The notes beneath the pieces are model-generated. The model was not told where the DNA came from, did not search any database, and saw nothing but the letters and a program-made list of their open reading frames with translations. A DNA stretch of 64,000 nt from Dillenia suffruticosa (taxonomy: Eukaryota; Streptophyta; Magnoliopsida; Dilleniales; Dilleniaceae): NCBI GenBank assembly GCA_033439265.1, contig JAVTVX010000024.1:18398501-18462500 (forward strand), written 5' to 3'. Below, in pieces: positions 21,341 to 33,330 of this stretch. The first letter of the stretch is position 1. Each line of letters begins with the position of its first letter. The position numbers were made by a program, and so were the translations under genes.

Positions 21341-22810
21341 TGTTGGTCCCAAAGACAACCAAAAAAGGGGATTGAATTAGTTGTCTTAAATTGGCTTTTC
21401 AGAAATCTAACTCCATCTAGATTCAATAATTAAACTTATGGTCAATCTAATGCAATGAAAAAGATAAGAGTAAGGAGACAATTCTGTTTTTATAGTGGTT
21501 CGGCCTTGTGCTTAGGTCCACTAGCTAGTTTCCACTATGATCGAATCAACAACATACACTCCACTTGTTGACTTCTGATCTTCATACCATGAAGATTCCT
21601 TTATCCAACAATGGAAGATAACTCATACAATGACTTACTCACAGAATACTCTTTTACAACTCAAACAATGCTTGAACAAATGGATATAGAGATAGAAAAT
21701 CAGAAATGCAGCGGCAACAACTTCTTTCAGAATGTAGAATTTTGTTTCTCAGAATTCAGGAATTGCATTGCTCTTTTTTGTGTGAAAGTTTGTTGTTCAA
21801 TTGCTCTATTCTCTCTTGAATTTCGAAACTCCTATATTGCTGAAAAATCTGCTCTTTTAAAATTCAAAACCATGCAGTAAAAACTCCCCAAGGTTACCAA
21901 CAATAACTCCACCAACATCCTGAAAAATAGGCTTCAAATCCTTCTTGAATAATGATATTTACCAGCAGTAAATATTTTTCTTCTGAAGTTTAAACATCCC
22001 TCTAAGATATTCAAAAGTTGGTTGGATTATATCTATATGATAGCTTCTCCAAAAAATTCAAAATCAGTCCAGAAAATTAGCCTTATGTTCTGAATTTTTT
22101 AAAATAACTAACCAACTTTGCCCATTTGTTTCTCCACCAAAATCTCAAGGTAAATGTGTCACAAATCATTATATTTACTGTTCAACTGTAGTATAATAAT
22201 GTTAAATAAATAAACAAATAAGTCCCTGACCTGTAGTGAAGTTATCGAGATCCAAATACCCATTGAAAACCATATTCTGTCCAGAATTTCTACTATGTAA
22301 AATGAGTGACCAAGCAACTTCTAGCTGAATTTTCTCCACCATTCCAACAAGATAATTGTACTGCAATTACTTGAATTTGAAGTTCCATATATCCTCTTCA
22401 AAACACAATTTTCGGTATTGAAAGTATTTCAGCATATAGGAAGATATGAATGTCCAAACATGGTCAAATGATCACTGTTTTATACTTAAAAAAATTTCTA
22501 AGTGGTGGAATTTGAAGTGTTCTCATGTTGGAGTATTTTTGTATACATCTAGAATCAATTATAGGTTAAGTATAGTACCCAAACTATACTTACCTTGTTC
22601 ACTGGGTTTTCAACCAAAATAAAAAAATTTTACTTCCATAGCCCAAATAAGTGTTGCTTCCATGACTAGTTCTGTGGCTAGTTCTATAACTTTTCTTTAA
22701 TAAAATTTTTTCAGTAAATATAAACTCTGCACACTAAATAAAATTGTTAGAATACTATGATGGATTTTGTTATCATCAAAACTAAGAAGACAACACAACA
22801 ATTTCCAATA
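21341..22810 (-). mobile_element. S1 5' LTR (1470 bp)
   Basis: Matches the LTR at 12963-14462. The outer end reads TTTCCAATA where TTTCCAACA is expected, a one-base C-to-T decay of the CA terminus. Outside it stand GTATG and resumed E2 RT. Inside it stand GTATG and the gypsy fragment, so by its immediate flanks alone it would look like a solo LTR. Confidence 0.9.
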
Positions 22811-22815
22811 GTATG
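22811..22815 (+). repeat. S1 target-site duplication, right copy (GTATG)
   Basis: Pairs with 12958-12962. Sequence after it (GATTACCAATAATTAAAC) continues the E2 RT motif D-Y-R-Q-L-N-K. Confidence 0.9.
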
Positions 22816-23900
22816 GATTACCAATAATTAAACAAAGTTATTGTCAAGAACCGATATCCACTGGCCTGCATTAATGATCTGCTTGATTAGCTTTAGGGTG
22901 CTATGATTTTCTCAAAGATAGATCTTTGATCGGGTTACCACTAGTTACAGAGTAGGGCCGAGGATGTACCCAAGACCGCATTCCGCACACATTTGGGTTG
23001 ACTAATGCACCATTGCATTCATGGATCTGATGAATCGGGTCTTCCATGATTACCTGGATCTGTTCATCATCGTGTTTATCGATGATGTCCTAGTATACTC
23101 GTGGAGTGATGAGGAGCATGCTCAGTACCTTCGGGTTATTTTACAGATTCTTCACGAGAGATGATTATATGCCAAATTCACCATGTGTGAATTTTGGCTA
23201 CGGTAGATTGGTTTTCTAAGGCACATAGTCTCTGTGGAAGGTATTTTCGTTGATCCGGAGAAAGTTGAAGATATATTGAGATGGCAGCAGCCACTAACCA
23301 TGATTGAGATCCGGAGTTTCCTTGGTCTTGTAGATTATTATCAATAGTTCGTAGAGGGATTCTCTCAAATTGCTGCTCTACTATCTAAGTTAACGAGGAA
23401 GGACATCAAATTCCATTGGGATGATCGTTGTAAGGCGAGCTTTTAGGAGCTCAAACAACGATTGATATCCGCACCGATATTGGCCCTTCCCACTAGTAGT
23501 CGAGAGTATATAGTATCAGTGATACCAGTAGATAGGGATTGAGTTTTGTACTGATGTAGCATGGTCGGATTATTGCGTAAGCTTCTTGATAGTTGAAGAA
23601 GCACGAGTTGAACTACCCAACACACGACCTTGAGTTGGTCGTCATAGTCTTTGCCTTGAAGATATGGCGATATTACTTATATGGGTTGACCTACACGGTA
23701 TTCACAGATCATAAAAGTCTAAAGTATTTATCCACCTAGCGGGAATTGAACCTTAGATAGAAGAGATGGTTGGAGTTATTGAAGGACTACGACCTTATCA
23801 TCGATTATCATCCAGGAAAGGCTAATGTTATGGCAGATGCCTTGATCCTGAAGTCATCATCTTCTCCTTAGATGATAGAGAATGCTTATCTCTCTTGTTT
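22816..23900 (+). pseudogene. E2 RT catalytic part and RNase H (broken)
   Basis: The RT continues with LNKVIVKNRYPL, then FSKIDL followed by TGA (22927-22929) where R is expected, and GYH with TAG. The catalytic box [13 protein letters not shown] near 23070 keeps both Asp residues. About 36 bp are missing just before the fingers/palm FGLTNAP motif (near 22990). RNase H is readable in pieces near 23490-23730 (A-S-R-Q-L-like, [25 protein letters not shown]) and ends with [19 protein letters not shown] near 23800. Many stops and shifts. Confidence 0.85.
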
Positions 23901-25409
23901 GGTGGGACTCCGTGTATTAGGAGTCAGCTTGGCTAGTGATGATCAAGAAACACTAATAGCCTGATTTGAGGTGAGGCCGACCTTGCTTGACCGCATTAGG
24001 GAGTTCCATGGATCAGATGAGGAGCTCTGAGGTATTCTTGATATGATCCGCAGGGTGATGGCGGAGATTTTTGAGTCCGTGATGACGGACTAGTGGTATA
24101 CCGAAAGCGGGTTTGTATTCCTGCCGACAATGATTTTCGGAGAGCTATTCTTGAGGAGGCTCATTCTTCCGTTTATGCTATGCATTCGGGTAGTACAATG
24201 ATGTATCGAACTATTCGGGATAGTTATTGGTGGCCCAGTATGAAGAGGAGATCGCAAAGTTTGTTGCTCAATGCCTGACTTGTTAACAGGTGAAGGTTGA
24301 GTATCAGTGACCCCTCGGCACTTTACAACCTCTTCCCATTCCTGAGTGAAAGTGGGAATACATCGCTATGGATTTTGTGATGATGCTACAGGGGACTTCG
24401 GTACGGCATGATACCATATGGGTGATCATCGATAGACTCACCAAATCCGCATACTTCATTTTTATTCGTGGTGATTATTCTTTGGAGTTATTAGCACGCC
24501 TCTACATCGACACCATTGTCAGACTTCACAGGGTACCTATGCAATAGTATCAGATAGAGACCTTGGATTTACCTTTAGATTTTGGCTAAGATTACAGGAG
24601 GCATTGGATGCTAGATTGAGTTTCAGCAAAGCATACCACCCCCAAACCGAGAGTCAGTTAGAGAGAACTATCCAGACTCTAGAGGACATGTTGAGAGCAT
24701 GTGTTATGGATTTTTGGGGTAGCTGAGATTAGCATCTCTCATTGGTATAGTTTACATATAATAACAGCTACTAGGCCAATATTAGAATGCTTCCATATAG
24801 GGCATTGTATGGGAGGAAATGCCATACTCCATTGTGTTGGGATGAGGTAGGAGAGAGACAACTCAACATTGTTGAGATTGTTGAGGAGACTAAAGAAAAA
24901 GTAAAATCATCCGTGAGCGGACGAAGGCTGCCTAGGACCGATAGAAGATTTATGCCGATAAGAGGCGGCGACCAGTTGAGTTTGAGGAAGGGGACATTGT
25001 TTTCCTATGGATATCACCCTGGAAAGGGGTGATTCGATTCGGGTAGCAAGGTAAGCTGACTCCCAGATATATTGGGCCTTTCTGTATCCTTGAGAGGGTC
25101 AGAAATGTGGCATACAAGCTAGAGCTGTCGGATGAGCTTTCATGTATTCATGAAATCTTTCACGTCTCGGTACTTATAAAGTACTTGCCTGATCCATCAC
25201 ATATCGTAGAGCCTCTATCAATTGAGTTGCATGAGGACTTGAGTCTATCAGTTTAGCCCGTGACTATCGTTGATCGGCAGACTATGAAGCCACGGAGCAA
25301 GGAAGTTCCTTTAGTCCGAGTGTTATGGAGGAGTGACCAAGTCGAGGAGGAGACCTGGGAGCCCGAGAAGGCCATGAGGAGACAGTACCCCCAGCTTTTC
25401 TTTGTGTAG
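23901..25409 (+). pseudogene. E2 integrase with chromodomain-like tail (broken)
   Basis: The HHCC segment is open at 24093-24278 (VCIPADNDFRRAILEEAHSS ... YRTIRDSYWWPSM). The core (DFVMMLQGTSVRHDTIWVI near 24370; an L-N-F-S-K-like region near 24620) has many stops. The C-part is clean from about 24950: YADKRRRPVEFEEGDIVFL, PWKGVIRF, IGPFCILERVRNVAYKLE, IHEIFHVSVLIKYLPDPSH. It closes with PLVRVLWRSDQVEEETWE and MRRQYPQLFFV before a TAG at about 25407. This is the best-preserved chromodomain-like tail of the window. Confidence 0.87.
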
Positions 25410-25440
25410 TCTTCTCTTAGTTTCAAGAACAAAACTGATT

Positions 25441-25457
25441 TTTAGGGGATTTGAAAA
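25441..25457 (+). promoter_or_regulatory. E2 polypurine tract
   Basis: TTTAGGGGATTTGAAAA directly before the LTR start TGTAACACC. Confidence 0.8.
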
Positions 25458-28400
25458 TGTAACACCGACACGTCGGTATACTCATTATTGTACTTCTCTT
25501 TATTTTATATATGCACTCTAAAAAAAATCTTGACCCAATTGCTGGAAATTCAAAAATTTCCAGAATGACCACTAAGAGTCTAATAATAATGAGGATGATT
25601 CTTAAGAGTATAAGAACTTCAAATTTGGGTAGATCTTATTTCATAGAGTCAAATCGTAAATATTTCAAAAAATTATCGATAAAAACCAAGCCGGGTCGAA
25701 GATGTCTCGAAAAGGCAAAACGACCACGTTTTGACACAAGATAAATTAAATTAGGTCTAATACGAGATTTTAGGTCTAATTTAAAATTATAAAAAATTTT
25801 CGGGGTCAAAATGTAATTTTTATAAGTCAAGAGACTTATTCGAAATTAATAAGCAACTAATGAAGTGTGGTATGAGTGGAATAATTAGAACCTTTGATTT
25901 GGTTTGTAACTAGAATATTAACCATTGAATAAATGGAGTGAGAGAAAATGATTCTTGGGTTGGCACAAAATGATCCAATGGTGAGAAATAATCCTGAGAT
26001 GATTAATGGTTGAAACTAGAAGTGACTTGTCAATTTTCTTCTCCCCAAACCGTGACCAAATAAGAGAGAAAAGAGAGGGAATGTGAATGGCCGGCCATGA
26101 AGTGAAGAGAGAAGAGATCTCTTGGTCTTGAAGAATTAATCCAAGGGTGGAAATTGAGTTGAAGTGAGATAAATTAATTTGGACCCTTGGATTTAGTTAA
26201 TGAGAGACAAGAATACTATTCATTGAGTGAAAGAGTGGGTTTTCTTGAAAACATACCAATGGTGAGGATTTGGCTTAGAATTTGATAAAAAATTATGTGC
26301 TTTTGGATTATGGTAGTTGGAAGACATACAATTAAAGAACGAGTTGAGTTGTAGTGTGAGAAAGTAATTTTGTTATATGAGAAAGAGGAAAACCGTGAGA
26401 GAGAGAAAGAGTGACTTACTTGTGATCAAATAATACTAGGGCTTAGAATTGATCTTGAAAATGTTGATCGCTAGGATTGGATGGGGCAAATTAAATAAAC
26501 CTACACTTCTTCTTCTTCCCAAAAGCCATGAGGTGTTCAAAGACAAGGAAACTCTCTTCATTTTTCTCTCCATGGCCATGAGCTTCAAGGTAGGGAGACT
26601 CAAAATTTTTCTACAACACCACCCCCAATATTTTTACATAAATCACTTTTTCACAAACCCAATTACAACATAACCAAAAATTGAAGCAAAATGAGGACTA
26701 TTGCATGGTGAAGATCAAAGGGAGTCATGAGTACCCCATTGAAGGAAGGTTTGATTTCTTCAAACACCACTTTGAAATTTTTATGTAGATTTATCTCCTC
26801 AAACCCTAATATAACATACCTTGTTTTGGAGCCAAAAGAAGGAGGCTAGCTTGTGAACAAGAGGAGGCTGAGAGCTAATAGCAAAGAGGAGAGAAGGATC
26901 TTGTGTAGGGAGGTCTCGGTTGGGCTTGAAGCATTAAAATCTGAGTAAAAAGAATTCTGCACTTTGTTAAAAATTTTGAACCTTGTATGAATGTGTTAAT
27001 GTGATGTTTTTAGCATGTTTTTATAACCTAAAGTCTAGGAGGAACCCAAGTGAACTATGAGAAATGTGTACAGAAAAATTTGAATCTTGTATGGTCGAGA
27101 ATTGTGATGAAAATAATATGTTTTGGTGAGTTGAATGTAGTTTTCAAAAGGTAAATTATGTGTGCAAAATTTTGATGCGAAAGTGATGAAAATATGTGTG
27201 GTTGTTAATTTAATTGATGTGAGAAATGTGTATGTAAATTTGGTTGTGTTTGGCTAAGAAGTTAGAAGAGAGAAAGGTATATTAGTGAGCTGGAAACTTG
27301 TCCTGTGTTTTGTGCATCATGTGTGCAGAAATTTGAATGAGATTATAAGTATGTAATTGTATTTGTTGGCTGAAAAATTGGGTAATTGTTGGCTGAAACC
27401 AAATGGATGTTGTGCAAGAAAACTAACTTAAAGGCCAAAAAATATGGTTTAATATGTGCAGAAAAATTTTCTGCACTAAAGATGATTGAAGTGAGTCCAT
27501 TTTTATACTAGCTGAGGAGTGAATGGTAAGGAGAAAGGGTCATAATGTGTGTAAGGTTTTAGAAGTTTGATGAATGTGTGTGTGTGCATATATAATTTGT
27601 GTACAATGTGTAAGGTGAATGTGGACTATTTGTACATAAAGGAGTTGAAATCTTGAACATACTAATTTCTGAAATTTAGTGGATTGTTTTGAGTATACAA
27701 GGAGATGGAATATGATAAAAATTGGGAATGAGTTTGGCATGTAGTTTGGAGACATATATATATATATGGTGAGTTATGTATAGGAAGTTCTAGGGAGAAC
27801 CCTAAATTGATATTGTAGATTTTTATTTGCTGACAAGTATGGTGAAGTTATAAAGTGTATTTATAAATGAGCAATTGAAGTTGTTAGTTTAGTGATAAAA
27901 ATGGGACAACTTATGTACACATTAGAAGCCTACCTATGATGTCCTAACCTTTGGTTCTAGATGAATGATTTATTTAAAATATAATTTAACATAGTGTTTT
28001 CCAATTTTATTTATATATTATGTGTGACATTGTACTGACATGTTTGGTGAAAGAGCAAGGAGTGTACAATTCTTACATTTCGTGGTACATTTCAGGGAGT
28101 GACATACCCTCCCGTATATATGAGTGGGATTTTGATACTATGTTCTTGATTGAATAAAAATATATATTTTATAGTTTTTTAAAATGACATATTTTATGAT
28201 ATGTATGAAAACATGAGATTTAGTCTATATTTTATAAATACTTATCTTTGTGATCATTGAAGTGTTTTAAATGATTGATTCAAATGATATGCATCCATGA
28301 ATTGTGTTGAAATGACATCATGCCACTCTTTGAAAACTTGATATGAGTTATATGCTTCTATTGCATTGGTACACTGAATTGAAATGTGTGGGCCGGATGC

Positions 28401-29402
28401 CTATTTATGATGTAATGATGTGATGATGTGATGATGTCCTTGATAAACTACCGTAGCTATGAAGAGCATTTGTAGAGGCACTCATTATCTCCGGATACGT
28501 TTTTGCATGAGGTATCTCCAAATGTCATATGTATAGTTGTGGCCGGTTAAACCAAATCGGGGAAGACATGTGTGACGTCACTGTCTAACACCAGGCAGAA
28601 TTCTATATATGATTGATTATGTGTGTGCGCGTAGACATGGGCTAGCCATTGGTAAGACTCGTGGCCAACATTGGGGTGTAGAACTAAATGTTTTTATACT
28701 TGTTTATGGAAAACCCCTAATGCGCTCGTTATTAGTCATGGTAGATCATTCCGGGGATATTTTGACAAGCTCTAAATGATTTTTGAAATGTAAATGGATG
28801 CATGTGTTGATATATTGATGTATGATACATGATTACCTGATTTATAGAAATACCATGCTCGATTTATAATATTATCATGTTTTAAGAATCTGTTTTGATA
28901 CTTCGTGCTTACACCTTCTATTGATAGCATAATGTCGATCCCCTCACTCACTGAGTTTTTTTCTTAATACTCAGCCCTCAATTTTCCATGATGACAGATA
29001 TAGATTTGGCAGGGAGACGTGTCAAGAGACTTTCGACACACTTGACATACCTTTGGAGATGATAAGTGTTGGGTATGGTACCAACCATTCTTCTATGATG
29101 AAGTTGGATAATGTATATACTTAAGGTTTACAGAATGAACATGTATATTTTATGGGATGACCGTAATTATGTTATTGTAAATATAAATTGAAACTCTCAA
29201 ACTCGTTGTATATCCATGCATTGAGGTACAGTGTTGCATTTTAAATTTCTCTTATTGGAAAGTTATATTTTGAGGAAAAACAGGTTTTAAACAGGTGAAA
29301 ATGTTAACCTTGCATTGTCTCGGTATGTGTATCGTGTGATGGGCAGCATATGGGGTAACGGACGGCTGTCCACGGCCTTCGATTGGGGATTGGGGTGTGA
29401 CA
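25458..29402 (+). mobile_element. E2 3' LTR (family A, 3945 bp)
   Basis: Starts TGTAACACCGACACG and ends GGGGTGTGACA. It is very long, as in Tekay/Del-type chromoviruses. It matches the inverted LTR of E3 (33523-37459) along its length. Landmarks: leader-like CCATGGCCATGAGCTTCAAG followed by donor-like GTAGGG at 26590, the shared modules near 28449-28535 and 28665-28775, and a TACTGAGT-type word near 28950. The base after 29402 starts the integrase of E3 on the other strand, with no LTR or host DNA between. ORFs inside it are chance. Confidence 0.9.
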
Positions 29403-30450
29403 CACTTGGGAATGGGATGAGACTGTAAAGTGTCGGCGGGTCAATGATGCTCGGCCTTCACCTGCTGACAAATTAAGCATCGAGCACAAACTCCGCAATC
29501 TCCCTCTTCATACTGAGCCAACAATAACTACCTCGGATTATCCGATATATTTTCGTACAACCCAGATGCATAGCATAAGCGGAGGAATGAGCCTCCTCAA
29601 GAATAGCTCTCCAAAGATCATTGTTGGCTGGAATGCAAACCCGCTGTCGGTATACCATTAGTCCGTCATCACGGACTCAGAAATCTCCGCCATCACCACT
29701 GTGGATCCTATCAAGAATACCTCGGAGCTCCTCATCTGATCCCTAGATCTCCCTAATGTGGTCGAGCTAGGTCAACCTTACTTCAAATTGGGCTAGTAGT
29801 GTTCCTCGATCTTCACTAGCTAAGCTGACTCCAAATGCACAAAGTCCTACCAAACAAGAGAGATAAACATCTTTGTCGTCTAAAGAGAAGATGATGACTT
29901 CCGGCTCACGGCATCTAACACAACATTAGCCTTTCCAGGATAATAATCGATGATAAGGTCGTAGTCCTTCAATAACTCCAACCATCTCCTTTGTTTGAGG
30001 TTCAATTCCTACTGGGTGAACACATACTTTAGACTTTTATGATCTATGATACCCTGTAGGTCACCCCATATAAGTAATGTCGCCATATCTTCAAAGCAAA
30101 GACTATGGTGGCCAATTGAGGTCGTGTGTCAGGTAGTTCAACTCATGCCTTTTCAATTGTCGAGAAGCATATGCAATAACCCGACCATCCTGCATCAGTA
30201 CACAACCCAATCCCTATCGGCTGACATCACTATATACCTCATACTCCCGACTACTAATGGGAAGGGCCAATATCGATACAGATGTCAATCATTGTTTGAG
30301 CTCTTGAAAGCTCGCCTCACAACGATCATCCCAATGGAATTTGATGTCCTTTCTCATCAACTTAGATAGTGGAGCAGCGATTCGAGAGAATCCCTTTACA
30401 AACCGTCGATAATAACCTACAAGACTAAGGAAACTTCGAATCTCAATCAC
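29403..30450 (-). pseudogene. E3 RNase H and truncated integrase
   Basis: Reading leftward: RNase H pieces ([31 protein letters not shown] near 30150-30240), the YDLIIDYYPGKANVV-like end near 29940, the linker, and the integrase HHCC region with VCIPANNDLWRAILEEAHSSAYAM. After the zinc-finger and GTLQSHPIPK words it stops dead at 29403, against the E2 LTR. The catalytic core, the chromodomain-like tail, polypurine tract and 3' LTR are missing. Confidence 0.85.
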
Positions 30451-31713
30451 GGTTTGCAGCTACTGCCATCTCAATATAGTTTTGACTTTCTACAGATCAA
30501 TGAAAATACCTTCCGTAGAGACTATGTACCCTAGAAAACCAATCTACCATAGCCAAAATTCACACTTGGGGAATTTGGCATATAACTGTCTCTCGCGAAG
30601 GATCTATAAAATAACTCGAAGGTGCTGAGCATGCTCTTCATCATTCCGTGAGTAGACTAGGATATCATTAATAAACACGATGACGAAACGATCTAGGTAA
30701 TCATGGAAGACCCGATTCATCAGGTCCATGAATGCGGCTAGTGCATTGGTCAGCCCAAATGGCATGACCAAGAACTTAAAATGTCCATATCGAGTGCCGA
30801 ATGCGGTCTTGGGCATATCCTCAGCCCTAATCCGCAACTGGTGATAACCCAATCAAAGATCTATCTTTAAGAAAACTCTAGCACCTTGAAGCTGATCAAA
30901 TAGATCATCAATGCGGGGCAACGGATATCATTTCTTGATAGCGACTTTGTTCAATTGTCGATAATCCACACAAAGTCGAAAGGTACCATATTTCATTTTC
31001 ACAAATAACACCAGAGCACCCTAAGGTAAAGTGCTAGGATGGATAAATCCCTTATCTAGCCATTCCTGTAACTGAACCTTATGCTCTCTCAGCTCAGTTG
31101 GTGACATCCTATATGGCGGAATAGAGATAGGAGTTGTCCCTAGAGTCAAATCAATCTCAAAATCAAATTCCCTAACTGGTGGTAATCCAGGTAGCTCCTC
31201 AGGGATTTCGTTGGGAAAATCCTATACCACTGGGACCTCATCAAGCTTCGGACCCTCTATGGTGGTATCTATCACGTGGGCCAGATATGCCTTGCATCCT
31301 TTGCGTATCATCCATCTGGCCTCCATCACTAACACTATACAACGAGGTAATACTCGTCTCTCACCCACAAATGTCAGTGGTGATCCTTCAGACCTCCGGA
31401 ACTCTACTTCCTTAGTAAAATAGTCCATGAAAGCCCTATCAGTACTTAGCCAATCCATCCCTAGGATGGCATCAAAGTCTGTCATATCAAGTGGAATCAG
31501 ATCTGTTTCTAACACTGTCTCTCCAATCGTCACGCCCTCTATATACATAATCCCTGATCAAATGCTCACATAGAGGAGTGATAACCAATAGCTCCTCATT
31601 TAGTGACAATAGTGGCCTACTCGATTGTTAAGCAAAAGAAGCTCTCACATAAAAATAATTTGACCCGGTGTCTACAAGAACAAGGGCATTGTCTCTGAAT
31701 ATTTTCAAGGTAT
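30451..31713 (-). pseudogene. E3 protease and reverse transcriptase (broken)
   Basis: Protease: LVLVDTGSNYF near 31665-31690 (Asp-Thr-Gly intact), then DLIPLDMTDFDAILGMDWLST on an open frame at 31222-31548, joined by a frameshift near 31550. RT: YRMSPTELREHK near 31100, [21 protein letters not shown] followed by TGA at 30853-30855, then an open stretch [22 protein letters not shown] ... [18 protein letters not shown]. The catalytic box is [10 protein letters not shown], with Asn in place of the first Asp, so the enzyme would be dead even without the stops. Confidence 0.87.
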
Positions 31714-31905
31714 CTAGATGCGAGAAATTTAAAGAGGAATTAATTTAGGGTGCGCCAAAGATATATATATATATATATATATCAAAATAGTTAAGCCTCT
31801 AGGGTTTTAACTAGTCATGATTGTATATAATCATCATAGTATACATGATTTCAAAAAGAAGAGTACATAAAAACTCCTAAACAGGGGGCCCTGTGGGAGG
31901 ATTAC
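31714..31905 (-). other. Candidate gag-pol intron of E3 (192 bp)
   Basis: On the minus strand GT at 31905-31904 follows ATG-G in gag. AG at 31715-31714 follows TTTAAATTTCTCGCATCTAG. Removal gives G plus AT, then T-L-K-I-F in frame with protease. The gag TAG at 31879-31877 lies inside. A (TA)n run of about 24 bp lies at 31761-31784. Confidence 0.5.
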
Positions 31906-33210
31906 CCATGATCACATCTGAGTTCACTTGAGCGTCCTCCTGTGTCATAGCATGCATGCGGGCCTATGCCCTCGGCTGCTGTCGTGAAAGACTGAGTACA
32001 GTATTGCTCCCGACTATCGTCCATGGAGCAGTATGACTCGTATGTGCAGGTGCTCCCTGTTGTCCTTCCCATGGACCACTCGGATGACTCGAAGTTGTTT
32101 GACCTCCAAATCCTAAATTAGGGCATGAGCTCTTAATATGTCCTGGCTTCCTACACTGGAAGCACATGATAGGTACCCTACAAGCTCTCGGAGGATGGTG
32201 CCTGCTACATCTGCGGCAAGGAGGGTGCTGTTAATCTATGGTTTGACTATGGCACTGGAGGCTGGTGCTCTAAACCCTTGAGGACGTGGTCCCTGCCCAA
32301 AGTGTGCTGGTTTAAAGTGAGAGGGGCCTCCATGAAAACCAGAAGTCCTACCCCTCTTTGATCCCTGACTCACATGGGTCCCAGCCCTCGTTTTCCTCTA
32401 TCTCTACTCTCCCTCTGCTTACCCTCGGCACGAAAAATCTCCTCCACACGGTAGGCTGAATCGACTATCTCTGCGAGGGAGAAGCTAGGTATGATTGTCA
32501 TATACCTCATAATATTCAAGTTGAGGCCATCCCAAACTTGAATCTCAACTGTTTTGGTATCGCTAAGTTGGGGACAAAAGCTACTAATTTCCTCAATTCT
32601 GTGTCGTACTCCGCAACTGTCCTAGTCCCCTGCTGCAAATGGAGGAACTCTGCCCTCTTGCAGTCTTGTTGAAACTTTGAGAAGTACCTGCAGTCAACTC
32701 CTTCAAGAAGTCCTTGCACCGTAGTGGCTCGGTAGCATCATCACAGATAGCCTCCCACCAAGTGAGGGCATCCCCATCTAACAACCTCTCTGCTACCCGC
32801 AGCCTGTACTCCTTACTCAACCCCAAGTCCGTCAAGATTCGACGGGTCTGGTTGACCCAGTGCTTAGCAGCAGTGGTATCACCGAGTCCCACAAAGTCCA
32901 TGGAAGATGTGATGTCACTCGAACCAAATACTAAAAAAGGATCGGCCACCGGTGGAGGATCCGATACCACAAGAGCAGGAACTGCCGTAGGTATCGGCGC
33001 GGCCATCGGTGGTGGTGGGGGTGGTATCTAAACCCCTTGTGTGTTATACCACTCATACACCTGCCTCAATGCATCAAGTAGTGGTGGTGGAACCGTGGCT
33101 ATAGTAGCCGGCTGAGATAGCACTAGAGGGGGTGCATGTGACGAGGATGTATCTTCAGGTACTCTAGATGGCTCAGGGGACACAAATCTAGTCCCCTGCC
33201 TAGTCATCAT
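31877..33210 (-). pseudogene. E3 gag (broken)
   Basis: Starts MMTRQGTRF at 33210, then a Pro-rich region, DALRQVYEWY with a TAG at 33028, more Pro-rich sequence, the gag core DTTAAKHWVNQTRRILTDLGL and LTWWEAICDDATEP, and a frameshift near 32700. FSKFQQDCKRAEFLHLQQGT follows. The zinc knuckle CFQCRKPGHIKSSC near 32165 is intact (CX2CX4HX4C). The end reads DVIMGNPPTGPPV and TAG. With one stop and two or so shifts it is the least damaged gag here. Confidence 0.88.
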
Positions 33211-33255
33211 AGCTTTGTTAAAAAATAATTTTCATTAGACATGATTCAAGAATTA

Positions 33256-33280
33256 GGATTAGTTACGAAATAACTAACCC
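33256..33280 (-). promoter_or_regulatory. E3 leader stem-loop 2
   Basis: Sense arms GGGTTAGTTAT and GTAACTAATCC around loop TTC. All 11 pairs form if two G-U pairs are allowed, including the closing U-G. Confidence 0.8.
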
Positions 33281-33330
33281 CTAAAGTGAATGAAGTTATC
33301 AGTTTAAGAACTGATAGAAATGATATGCTA

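Noticed and set aside
22927-22929. Shared RT TGA as a selenocysteine or programmed readthrough codon
   Set aside because: No SECIS-like element or stop-codon context supports it, many other stops surround it, and land plants lack selenoprotein synthesis. Deamination or ancestral nonsense is simpler.
26449-26673. 74-codon ORF in the E2 LTR as a gene
   Set aside because: Not kept in the E3 LTR as an open frame; only the donor-like word inside it is of interest.
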